Assembly (NCBI GenBank): GCA_000415965.1
Contig: KE356560.1
Coordinates: forward strand, 1,870,596-1,934,595
Direction: 5' to 3'
From: Haloquadratum walsbyi J07HQW1
GTDB lineage: Archaea > Halobacteriota > Halobacteria > Halobacteriales > Haloferacaceae
Length of the DNA stretch: 64,000 nt
A program made the translations under genes and the position numbers. Positions 52,137 to 60,900 of the stretch are shown in pieces; position 1 is the first letter of the stretch; each line of letters opens with the position of its first letter. Under the pieces are notes generated by a model that had not been told where the DNA came from, searched no databases, and was given only the letters and a program-made list of their open reading frames with translations.

Positions 52137-54695
52137 ATGAACAGTTCCCGACTCCCGCTGTTTGATCAAATCAAGTCAACTCGGGAGGATGTTTATATTT
52201 ATTCAAAGTATGTGCTGAAAAATCCCACCAACCCCGGATGGATGGGAAGTTCACACATATCAACGCATATTTACTCATTATTTCCGTGTATGTTGACAAT
52301 GTGGTTGGAACTCACCGATGTCATCACGACAGATTTCGATGACACAGTGACATTTGAGTGTGGAGTTGACTCTGTTTCTCCCGACTATCCAGTCCCCGAC
52401 CGTGGGTTTCCACTCACTACCCAATTTTTAGACGACCAGACACTCAGAATCCTTTTTCGACCGAATCCTGAGGCATCTTCGATAGATTGTTCACCGCTTT
52501 CTCTCGCATATGATGCATATGACCGGCGTCCACAGGTAAGTATTAATCAAGATAACGATACAGCGAGCGGTAGCGGTGCTGTTGAAGTTACGACCGAGAA
52601 GATGTCATTTCAGATCGATACAGAGACAGCGAGATTTAGCGTTACACATGATAATAAACGACTCATCGATACAAATGTCAATGTTTCGAATAATCGTGGG
52701 GAGTTGAGTGTTCCTTCATTCGGGTATGAAGAGACAGTCGTTGAGAATTATCCCTTAGAGGTGACCCGGACGGGGTTCACGACCCGGTCACGTCCCACGG
52801 AATCTTTCTTTGGGCTTGGCGAGCAATTTGGACCCTTTGAGAAGCGTGGGCAGCGAATAACCACTTCAGTGACACAGGCACACGGCACGAACAGTAATAA
52901 CACATATGCACCAATTCCATTTTTTCTCTCTGATCGGGGATATGGAGTGCTTATTGAGACAACAGCGGATGTCACCTTTGATTTCGGCTATACAACACCC
53001 GACGTGACGGCTATTGATGTCGAGTCACCGGTCCTTTCAGTCGTTCTGTTTGCTGGGTCCTCATTGAAAGACATTCTCTCATCATACACCCGATTGAGTG
53101 GACGGGCACCTTCGCTTCCTCCATGGACATATGGTGTGTGGATGTCCCGAAATTCATATCAAACACAGACTGAGGTGCTCACCACTGCATCTGAGTTGCA
53201 AGACCGTTCAATGCCATGTGATGTCATTCATATTGACCCACAATGGATGGATATTGATTCTCCAGAAATGGCGTTTGACCCAGAATCATTCCCGGACCCT
53301 GAGGAAATGTGCACACGTCTTGGTGAGGACGGATTCAAACTCTCAGTGTGGGAGTATCCATATCTCAACACGGAGACGGATCTCTTTCAGACGGCTCAGG
53401 AAAATGGGTATTTACTCCGCAATCACGAGGGTCGGGCATATATTTTCAGACGACCGAGTCACGCACAAACGCGCGCCGGGATTCTTGATTTTTCGAGCCC
53501 TGAGGCGGTCGAATGGTGGCAAGATCTCCATCACGATTTGATTGATATCGGCGTCGACGTATTTAAGACTGATTTTGGTGAATATCTTCCACCGCAGACG
53601 ACAACGAACAATCGACACACAGGAAAAGGAGCAAAGAATACATATCCACTCAAGTATCAGCGAGCGGTTGCAGGGGCATTTGAGAAAACGAATAAACCGC
53701 CAGTGCTCTGGTCTCGATCTGCATGGGTTGGGGCTCAGCAATATCCAATCCACTGGGGTGGTGACACACGGTCAACATTCGACGGCTTCCGGGCAAGCGT
53801 TCGCGGTGGATTGAGTTTACTTCTATCAGGATTTCAGTTTTGGAGTTGTGATATCGGTGGATACAAACCGACCCCATCGGAGACACTGTACATTCGATGG
53901 GCACAGTGGGGATTGCTTGCTCTTTCGCATCCCCGATTCCACGGGAAAACCCCACGAGAACCGTGGGAATTTGGCGACACAGCGGCTGAGATCGTTACAA
54001 AATTTGCCAACCTCCGCTATCGGTTACTTCCATACTACATCAGCTATGGATGTGACGCTGCTTCAACTGGAATTCCGGTGATGCGGCCAATGGCACTTGA
54101 GTTCGAGGATCATATCGACTCACTCACGTCAGCAACGCAACATATGGTGGGCGAGGAATTCCTTCTCGCTCCAGTTCTCTCGAAAGACGGAGTCGTGACC
54201 ATTACCCTCCCACCCGGCGAGTGGATTGATTATTGGAGTAACACACATCATGTTGGTCCAGAGCGCCAAGAACTAACTGTTGACATTTCGGAACTTCCAT
54301 TCTTTATCCGAGCTGGCAGTGTCATTCCAGAGCATCAATCAGAAGCGAAAGCACAAGCGGGAGCAACAGCAGAATCAAAATTAGGATTGCATACTGATGA
54401 GTTGCCAACGAAACTCCGGTATCATGTATACCCAAAGCAAAACACGCAGACATCCGCTCAGTTCACACTCCGGCACCCGAAGTTTCCTGAGTCTGAAACA
54501 ATCACCGCTGTGATTGATGATTCACACGATGAGATTACAATCACTTGCTCAGAGAATTTGCCATCAGGGACGGTGGTGATTGAAGATGTTCATTCGCCGC
54601 CAGATTATGTCATGATCAACGAAACGGTCGTTGAGACGGCTGCAATGACCCATGATACCGATACTAAGACACTCCAGTTCAACCTTGGGCAGTGA
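52137..54695 (+). CDS. Glycoside hydrolase family 31 (alpha-glucosidase/alpha-xylosidase type)
   Basis: An 852-residue cytoplasmic protein. Residues 1-300 are the N-terminal beta-sandwich (FFGLGEQFGPFEKRGQRIT, the GH31 FGLGE/F-type loop). Residues 310-640 are the barrel: PPWTYGVWMSRNSYQTQTEV, HIDPQWM, the nucleophile Asp479 in VDVFKTDFGEYLPP, and the acid/base Asp543 in HWGGDTRSTF, with WSRSAWVGAQQYPIHWGG between. The C-terminal beta domains follow (EFLLAPVLSKDG, LPPGEWIDYW). It hydrolyses alpha-linked glucosides or xylosides from oligosaccharides. No signal peptide. The start is uncertain, but EDVYIYSKYVLKNPTNPGW looks like native sequence. No sugar transporter adjoins. Confidence 0.92.
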   Translation: MNSSRLPLFDQIKSTREDVYIYSKYVLKNPTNPGWMGSSHISTHIYSLFPCMLTMWLELTDVITTDFDDTVTFECGVDSVSPDYPVPDRGFPLTTQFLDDQTLRILFRPNPEASSIDCSPLSLAYDAYDRRPQVSINQDNDTASGSGAVEVTTEKMSFQIDTETARFSVTHDNKRLIDTNVNVSNNRGELSVPSFGYEETVVENYPLEVTRTGFTTRSRPTESFFGLGEQFGPFEKRGQRITTSVTQAHGTNSNNTYAPIPFFLSDRGYGVLIETTADVTFDFGYTTPDVTAIDVESPVLSVVLFAGSSLKDILSSYTRLSGRAPSLPPWTYGVWMSRNSYQTQTEVLTTASELQDRSMPCDVIHIDPQWMDIDSPEMAFDPESFPDPEEMCTRLGEDGFKLSVWEYPYLNTETDLFQTAQENGYLLRNHEGRAYIFRRPSHAQTRAGILDFSSPEAVEWWQDLHHDLIDIGVDVFKTDFGEYLPPQTTTNNRHTGKGAKNTYPLKYQRAVAGAFEKTNKPPVLWSRSAWVGAQQYPIHWGGDTRSTFDGFRASVRGGLSLLLSGFQFWSCDIGGYKPTPSETLYIRWAQWGLLALSHPRFHGKTPREPWEFGDTAAEIVTKFANLRYRLLPYYISYGCDAASTGIPVMRPMALEFEDHIDSLTSATQHMVGEEFLLAPVLSKDGVVTITLPPGEWIDYWSNTHHVGPERQELTVDISELPFFIRAGSVIPEHQSEAKAQAGATAESKLGLHTDELPTKLRYHVYPKQNTQTSAQFTLRHPKFPESETITAVIDDSHDEITITCSENLPSGTVVIEDVHSPPDYVMINETVVETAAMTHDTDTKTLQFNLGQ

Positions 54696-54886
54696 ATTCC
54701 TCGATTATTGTCCTGACCTGGGGAGGCTGGTACTGCTATTATACTATCTCATAGTCCCTATGGCTCAAATCGTAGGCTGTTCTATCGTACCTGTCAAAAA
54801 ACCAGCGAATGAAGAGAGTATGTATTTATATAGATGTCTGTCGCCCAAGCACTAATAAAATCGGTATAATTTGTCGGTGTATCGGG

Positions 54887-55213
54887 TTACTGGTTTGCTC
54901 CTTTCGCAGGTGCATAAAGGACTGACATGACTAGTTCATCCTCAAACTCAAGGAACTGATGATCAGTGCCTGGTTCAAGATGGATCACGTCACCTGCGGA
55001 GACAGGAGTGATATCTCCCTCAATATTAATTTTTCCAGCACCAGAATCAACATGATAGATTTCTTCTTCAGCATGCGCATGCATTGGATCCTCATCGCCC
55101 GGTTCAAATCGCATTACTTCAAGACTAAATGAGTCTGTTCGGATAGACTCAGTAGACTCTTCACCTTTTTGTTCCAATTCAGCGGCTTCCTCGGCGATTT
55201 CGATTGCGTTCAT
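54887..55213 (-). CDS. Cupin-domain protein, 108 residues
   Basis: A small acidic cupin. It has an N-terminal helix (MNAIEIAEEAAELEQKGEES), motif one MHAHAEEEIYHVDSGAGKIN (His, His, Glu metal ligands and the later Gly) and motif two AGDVIHLEPGTDHQFLEFED, with the last metal His in DHQF. It most likely binds a metal and serves as a small dioxygenase, isomerase or sensor; no substrate can be named. It is unrelated in length and neighbours to the 171-residue cupin at 34300. It stands alone between the GH31 gene and the cobalamin cluster. Confidence 0.88.
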   Translation of the reverse strand: MNAIEIAEEAAELEQKGEESTESIRTDSFSLEVMRFEPGDEDPMHAHAEEEIYHVDSGAGKINIEGDITPVSAGDVIHLEPGTDHQFLEFEDELVMSVLYAPAKGANQ

Positions 55214-55583
55214 CGACAGATGAATATAGGAGTGCTAGTAGGTTGTATGTTTTGGTAACGCGGATATAGGTAGTGTTATATTGGATATATACACGAACAA
55301 AGATTGCTCATGACCCAGCACGACGTCGCGAGCAGGAGTAAATACGCGAGTACTTGGGACACATATTGGTTGCTTTATATTCAATCGACGCGCACGGATG
55401 AAATATTGGAGACAGTATATACGTTATATCTGTAATTTGACTTAATTGATAATCAAATATCGAATATCGATTATCAAAAGCGAAAAAACATATATATTAT
55501 GTCCAGATCGATATCTGAACATAGAGATATGTTAGACAGACTCTCCGATAGAGTGCTTTCTGTGCAGTTGAGTGAGCGGCGGA
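55214..55583. other. Intergenic region with an AT-rich palindrome
   Basis: Upstream of the cupin and downstream of the chlD part. Near 55447-55480 it holds TTGATAATCAAATATCGA and the inverse TATCGATTATCAA, an AT-rich inverted repeat that could be a protein-binding site or terminator. No gene. Confidence 0.45.
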
Positions 55584-57074
55584 TTATTTGTTGCCCCGTG
55601 CGGTAGAAACCGCTGCATCTACGCGTTCAGCTGTCAATGCTGAGAGCGGAATCCGCTCACCGTTCGTCACAGAAACAATCGTCTCGGTGACCGTGGCTCG
55701 CGAGCGCGACCCGGCATCAACAACAACAACATGTGGATTATGTGCTGCAAGGGTCGTTGTAGCTGAGCGGACTGCGGCTGTCGGTCGCTCTCCAACAGCG
55801 TTCGCGCGACCATCAGTGACGAGTACGACAATTCCGGTGTCAGGGTCTGCACGCGACAGTACCTCTGTTGTTGTCTCGATTCCTGCAGTAAGTGGTGTTT
55901 GATCACCAGTCGGTAGCTCCTTGAGATGCCGCGCTGCTAAGCTTACATTGTCCGTTGGTGGGAGCATAACGTCAGCATCATCACCTGCAAATGCAATGAG
56001 TGCTACTTCATCGCGTTGCTGGTATGCATCCTTGAGAAGTTCAATTGCGACACCTTTTGCCGTCCGCATCGGACCGCGCATTGAAGCGCTTGCATCAACA
56101 GCAAAAACCACGAGTGCTGATGTTTCACCTGCACGAACCGACTGTCGAAGGTCTCGGGACGTGACATGGTCTGCTCCGCGTGAGGCAGCCGCTCGAATTG
56201 AGGCGCCAGCATCGACGTTCGAGTCTGTCGATGCTGCCTTTTCAGTTCGAACGCGGGCACCGCGATTTGTTGTATCTGCTGTCCCCGGCTGTGACCCGCC
56301 ATTAGATGCATCAGTTGATTGATTTTGATGCTCATTCTGTGCATCAATAGTGATATCAGGAGCTCGTGTGATCGACTCATCCGGATCGACTGCCGTTTCA
56401 GTGGATGGCTGTCCAGGAACTCGTGGCGTTGCCGTTTCAGTATCGGATTCATCATTATCCTCACCCGCCTGATTACTCTCTATTTCATTACTGGGATTGG
56501 ACGCATCCCCATCTGCGCCATCACTCTCTGCGGATGTGCTCTTCTCGGATGATGCGCCACCTGATTGCGGTGATGATCGACTGGATCCATCATGTGTTTC
56601 ATCGGTGTCTGCCCCGTCCTCAGGATGATCAGGAATATCCGCATTGTCATCATTCTCACTCTCGGTAGCACCCCGACTGTTGTCATCGTTTGATGATTGC
56701 GCTGATTGTGAGCGACCACCCTGAGAGTTACTTTCTTTCTGTGCGTCAGCATCATCAGCGGTATCAGCATCAGTGTCTGCGTCTATATCTGCGTCATCTG
56801 CTGTGTCCTCGGTATCACCCGATTCATCATCGAGATGCTCATCAAGAACGTCCTCTGGATTCGGTGCATCCTCAAACGGCGTCGATTGTAATCGATGTGG
56901 TAGTGCAAGTTCAGCTGCTCGACGGACATCCCCCTCAATGACTGTCGTCCGTCCCGCGAGTGCAGCAAACGTGATTGCAGCGCGAGCTGTTGCAATATCA
57001 GCGCGATGACCATCAACACCAGCGTCACGACAGAGTTCTGCGATATCAGTGGTGAACCCTGACGGAAGTGTCAC
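55584..57074 (-). CDS. chlD: ChlD-like VWA part of a ChlI-ChlD cobaltochelatase accessory protein (frameshifted from chlI)
   Basis: As read here, 496 residues from GTG 57074. The first residues (MTLPSGFTTDIAELCRDAGV) are the continuation of the ChlI lid (upstream in this frame: RERIIRARELLPS), so the native protein began further upstream in the chlI part. Residues 30-75 finish the lid. Residues 75-300 are a very long Asp/Ser/Asn/Glu-rich linker. Residues 305-496 are a VWA domain with the metal site FAVDASASMRG (D-x-S-x-S) and VVLVTDGRAN. With ChlI it should form the AAA+ ring that drives CobN. The shared gene is interrupted by a frameshift near 57200. Confidence 0.8.
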   Translation of the reverse strand: MTLPSGFTTDIAELCRDAGVDGHRADIATARAAITFAALAGRTTVIEGDVRRAAELALPHRLQSTPFEDAPNPEDVLDEHLDDESGDTEDTADDADIDADTDADTADDADAQKESNSQGGRSQSAQSSNDDNSRGATESENDDNADIPDHPEDGADTDETHDGSSRSSPQSGGASSEKSTSAESDGADGDASNPSNEIESNQAGEDNDESDTETATPRVPGQPSTETAVDPDESITRAPDITIDAQNEHQNQSTDASNGGSQPGTADTTNRGARVRTEKAASTDSNVDAGASIRAAASRGADHVTSRDLRQSVRAGETSALVVFAVDASASMRGPMRTAKGVAIELLKDAYQQRDEVALIAFAGDDADVMLPPTDNVSLAARHLKELPTGDQTPLTAGIETTTEVLSRADPDTGIVVLVTDGRANAVGERPTAAVRSATTTLAAHNPHVVVVDAGSRSRATVTETIVSVTNGERIPLSALTAERVDAAVSTARGNK

Positions 57075-57925
57075 TGATGGCAGTAACTCGCGTGCGCGAA
57101 TAATCCGTTCACGAGTGGCGGCAGGACTATGTGTGTCTGTCGCATCGTCGGACGGATGTGTATCGGTCTGATTCGATGAAGATGAAGATGAAGATGAAAT
57201 AATCCAGTCCCAGTCCCAGTCCCAGTCTCAGTCTCAGTCTCTCGATCACTCTGAAGTGCCTGCTCGATTACATCAACGCGATCAGGAATTTCCTCAAGCC
57301 CACTGACAGTCGCTTGCAATGCAAATCGATCCTTTAGTTGTGGTCGGAGGTCGCCCTCTTCGGGATTCATTGTTCCAATAAGCGTAAATGAAGCTGGATG
57401 AGTAACACTCACTCCATCACGCTCAACTCGATTTTCACCGCTCGCAGCGGCATCAAGTATCACATCCACAAGATGGTCATCAAGAAGATTGACCTCATCA
57501 ATATACAGTAAACCACGGTTGGCAGCCGCAAGCAACCCTGGATTGAATTCAGACTCGCCCTCAAGCGCAGCCTCGACTGAGAGACTCCCAACGACTCGCT
57601 CTCGAGTTGCCCCGAGTGGAAGTGTTATGAGTGGAACTGGACGGGACTCCACAGTTGGATTTATTCGCTCCTGACAGTCTGCACACTGCACCGACGGTCT
57701 ATGAGGTGGGCATCCATATGGACACTCGGTAATGACACGCTGTTCGGGTAATATCGCTCGTAACGCCCGTACAGTCGTTGATTTTGCTGTTCCTTTCTCA
57801 CCTTGAATGAGTAATCCATCAAGTGATTTATTCACGACAACCGACATGAGCGCATGCTTCAACTCATCCTGCCCCACAATGTCGGCGAACGCGACTGGCG
57901 TCGAAGTTTTTTTACTGTTCGCCAT
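57071..57925 (-). CDS. chlI: ChlI-like AAA+ ATPase part of the cobaltochelatase accessory protein, C-terminus out of frame
   Basis: Starts at ATG 57925 (MANSKKTSTPVAFADIVGQD); a longer frame to 57976 would run into the divergent cobN start. It has Walker A IQGEKGTAKSTTVRAL, the Cys-rich CPYGCPPHRPSVQCADC insert typical of haloarchaeal ChlI, Walker B LLYIDEVNLLDD, and sensor I TLIGTMNPEEGDLRPQL. After a Glu-Thr/Gly-Thr repeat (about residue 242) the frame reads an unnatural LFHLHLHLH and ends. The proper continuation (IISSSSSSSSNQTDTH) is in the frame of the downstream ChlD part. So the original gene was most likely one ChlI-ChlD fusion (55584-57925), broken by one base. Confidence 0.8.
   Translation of the reverse strand: MANSKKTSTPVAFADIVGQDELKHALMSVVVNKSLDGLLIQGEKGTAKSTTVRALRAILPEQRVITECPYGCPPHRPSVQCADCQERINPTVESRPVPLITLPLGATRERVVGSLSVEAALEGESEFNPGLLAAANRGLLYIDEVNLLDDHLVDVILDAAASGENRVERDGVSVTHPASFTLIGTMNPEEGDLRPQLKDRFALQATVSGLEEIPDRVDVIEQALQSDRETETETGTGTGTGLFHLHLHLHRIRPIHIRPTMRQTHIVLPPLVNGLFAHASYCHQ
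57175..57242 (-). repeat. Two adjoining hexanucleotide tracts, (GATGAA)n and (CCAGTC)n
   Basis: Plus-strand (GATGAA)4 at 57175-57198 is followed by AT-rich spacer bases and then (CCAGTC/TCAGTC)n at 57204-57242. On the coding strand these give Ser-Ser and Thr-Gly/Thr-Glu repeats. The reading frame changes exactly at the spacer between the two tracts. Confidence 0.9.
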
Positions 57926-57968
57926 ATCAACCTTTTTTGCACTAATACAATAGAGGTTTAACAACATT
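57926..57968. promoter_or_regulatory. Short divergent promoter region of chlI and cobN
   Basis: Only 43 bases separate the divergent starts of chlI (57925, minus) and cobN (57969, plus). Both promoters must overlap each other or the genes. Leaderless transcription, normal in haloarchaea, would put the TATA boxes partly inside the neighbouring gene. No riboswitch could fit here. This compact layout favours joint control of the chelatase subunits. Confidence 0.5.
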
Positions 57969-60900
57969 ATGCCCACAATCGGTCTTTATACGGCGACTGA
58001 GAACGAACTCGGATCGGTTCAGCGTGCTGCTGCTAGTCTTGCTGATGATATTTCTCTTGTCGTTCGGTCAGCAAGTGATCTTGATGACCCAACCGACACT
58101 GAGGCGTTTCTCGAGGAGGTGACTGGCACCGGCACCGGCACCGGCACCGGCACCGGCACCGGCACCGGCACCGGCACTGACACCGACCCAGCGGCAACGG
58201 TCTTTTGGCTCCATGGAGGCGAAGAAAGTCTTCCAGGGTATGAACAGGCCGTGACCAAGCTTGCTGAAGCAGGGGTCCCACTCATTGTCAAATCAACCGG
58301 TGATGCATACGCAATGGAGGACACATCCGTTGATACCACCACTCGCAATCAGGCATATGAATATCTTGAGCGTGGTGGAACGAGCAATATCACAAATCTG
58401 CTTCGATATCTGGCTGAAACATTCGGATCTGAGACATATCCATATGATGATCCGGTAACGCTTCCCACAGAAGGAGTATATCACCCTGATCACCCGGGAG
58501 TGAGCTATGATGAACTTCGATCGACGTTCGATCCAGGTCGTCCAACGGTCGCAATCTGGTTTTATGAGTCTCATTGGACACATGAGAACACACAATATAT
58601 TGATGCGCAGGTGCGTGCGCTCGAGGCGAATGGTGCGAATGCACTTCCAATCTTCTGTAATCCAGCGACGGACACTGATGATCAACAAGACGCTGAATGG
58701 GTTACTGACACGTGGTTGATTGATGATGGTGACCCGGTTGTTGATGCCGTGCTCTCCTCATTCATGTTCTCATTATCAATGGATGAGCGAGGGCGAAGCG
58801 CCAGCGACGAGGGTAACAGTGCAGAAGATGTTTTTCTTGATCGACTTGGTGTCCCTGTGCTTCAGACTATTACGACAATGCGCTCGCGCTCGCGATATGA
58901 GGGCAGCACCACCGGAGTGATGGGATTTGAACTCGCACTCTCAGTTGCTCTTCCAGAGTTTGATGGGAACGTCATCACCCACCCAATTAGCGGGAAAGAG
59001 CGACTTGATGATGACGCCGGGATTGGAAGTGCACCGAAACAGCATCATCCGATGGCTGACCGGATTGATCATGCGACTCGTCTTGCAGTCAACTGGGCTC
59101 GACTTCGATATCTCGAAAATGATGAAAAACGTGTTGCGGTTGTACTGCACAATTACCCGCCGAGTGATGATGGTATTGGGACTGCATTTGGGCTCGATTC
59201 CCCAGAGAGTACTATCAACCTCCTTGATGAACTCGCTGAACGAGAATATGACCTTGGTGGTCGTCGACCAGAGAGTGGACAAGCCCTCATCGATCAACTG
59301 ACAGCACAACTCACACTCGATGATCGCTGGGTCGCCCCAGCAGATGTTCGCGATCTCAGTGTTGATGTCGTCTCCGCTGATCAGTATCGCGAGTGGTTCC
59401 TCGACACTGATGACCGATTCCAAGAAAACCTCCGTGATGAGTGGGGCGCCCCGCCGGATCGACCCTTTGCAATTCCAGGTATCGAGTTTGGAAATGTTCT
59501 CGTTACTGTCCAACCACCGCGTGGATTTGGGATGGACCGATCCAAGATATATCACGACTCAGATCTCCAGCCACCGCATGACTATCTCGCGTTTTATAAA
59601 TGGCTCCGCGAAGAGTTCGCAGCTGATGCAGTCGTTCATCTTGGCACGCATGGGTCCTTAGAATGGCTCCCAGGCAAGACTGTTGGACTCAATGCAGAGA
59701 GTGCTTCTGACCAACTTGTCTCAGCGCTTCCGAACATCTATCCATATATTATTAATAATCCTGGTGAGGGAACACAAGCCAAGCGGCGGTCATATGCTGC
59801 GGTCGTTGATTATCTCACGCCCGTTATGTCAAATGCGGGAACGTATGACGACCTGCAGGAACTCGAATCACTCGCTGAGCAGTACCGAGAGGCGGGCATG
59901 ACCGATGCTCGGAGCGACGATGGTGAACAACTTGAGACGCATATTCGCGAGCATGTTGACGAGCTTGATCTTGCAGTCGAATTGGGTATCACAGGCACTA
60001 TCGATGAGAAAGCAGAGGTTCGCGGTCCTGATGCTGCGGGGTCAACACTTGCATCCGGGAATGTGACGGGGGATGTTGTCGATATTGACACTCTCGTCGA
60101 ACGCATTCATGAGTATTTGACAGATATAAAAACGACCCAAATTCGCATGGGACTACACACAATGAGTGAGCCGCCAATCGACGAGCGTCTCATCGAATAT
60201 CTCGTTGCACTCACCCGACTTGAAAACCCAGGAGTGCCGAGTCTTCGTGAGGCGGTTGCTGGTGTCCTTGGTGTTGATTATGATCGGCTTCGTAATGATC
60301 CCGGAGTCTATGATGCGGATCTTGGAATGACATATGCTGCTGCTGCGGATGTTGTCTATGAGACAAGTTGTGACCTCGTTGAAACACTTGCGGCTGAGGA
60401 GTTTTCGATTCCAGCATCTGAACGCGAGGCTGGTCCTCATGATGAGGTAAATATGAATCTGCTGGTTGTCGATATCGACACAATTGGTGACGCCCGAGCC
60501 ACTGCTGGTGCACACGATGATCTTCGGGAGGTACTCGAGTTTATCTGTACAGAGGCTGCCCCGCGTGTCGCTGCAGCTGAGGAAGAAATCCCGCAGACCG
60601 CAGACGCACTCGATGGTGCGTATGTTGAACCCGGCGGATCAGGTGCCCCAACGCGCGGTGGCGTTGATCTCCTGCCAACTGGGCGAAACTTCTACACACT
60701 TGATCCACGCAAAGTCCCAGCAAAAACGGCGTGGCGTGTTGGTCGTGAGGTTGCTGCTGGCGTCGCCGAGCGACATTATACCGAATCTGGAGAATACCCG
60801 GAGGAAATCGGTGTTGTTGCATGGGGGACGCCGACGGTTCGAACTCGTGGAGAGACAATCGCACAGGTACTTGCATTGATGGGCGTCGAACCACAGTGGA

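Noticed and set aside
52748-52975. Minus-strand open frame inside the GH31 gene
   Set aside because: Shadow of a complete, motif-rich GH31 gene.
57199-57215. Programmed -1 frameshift signal in chlI
   Set aside because: No X-XXY-YYZ slippery heptamer in frame and no evident downstream pseudoknot; a mutation at the repeat junction is the simpler reading.
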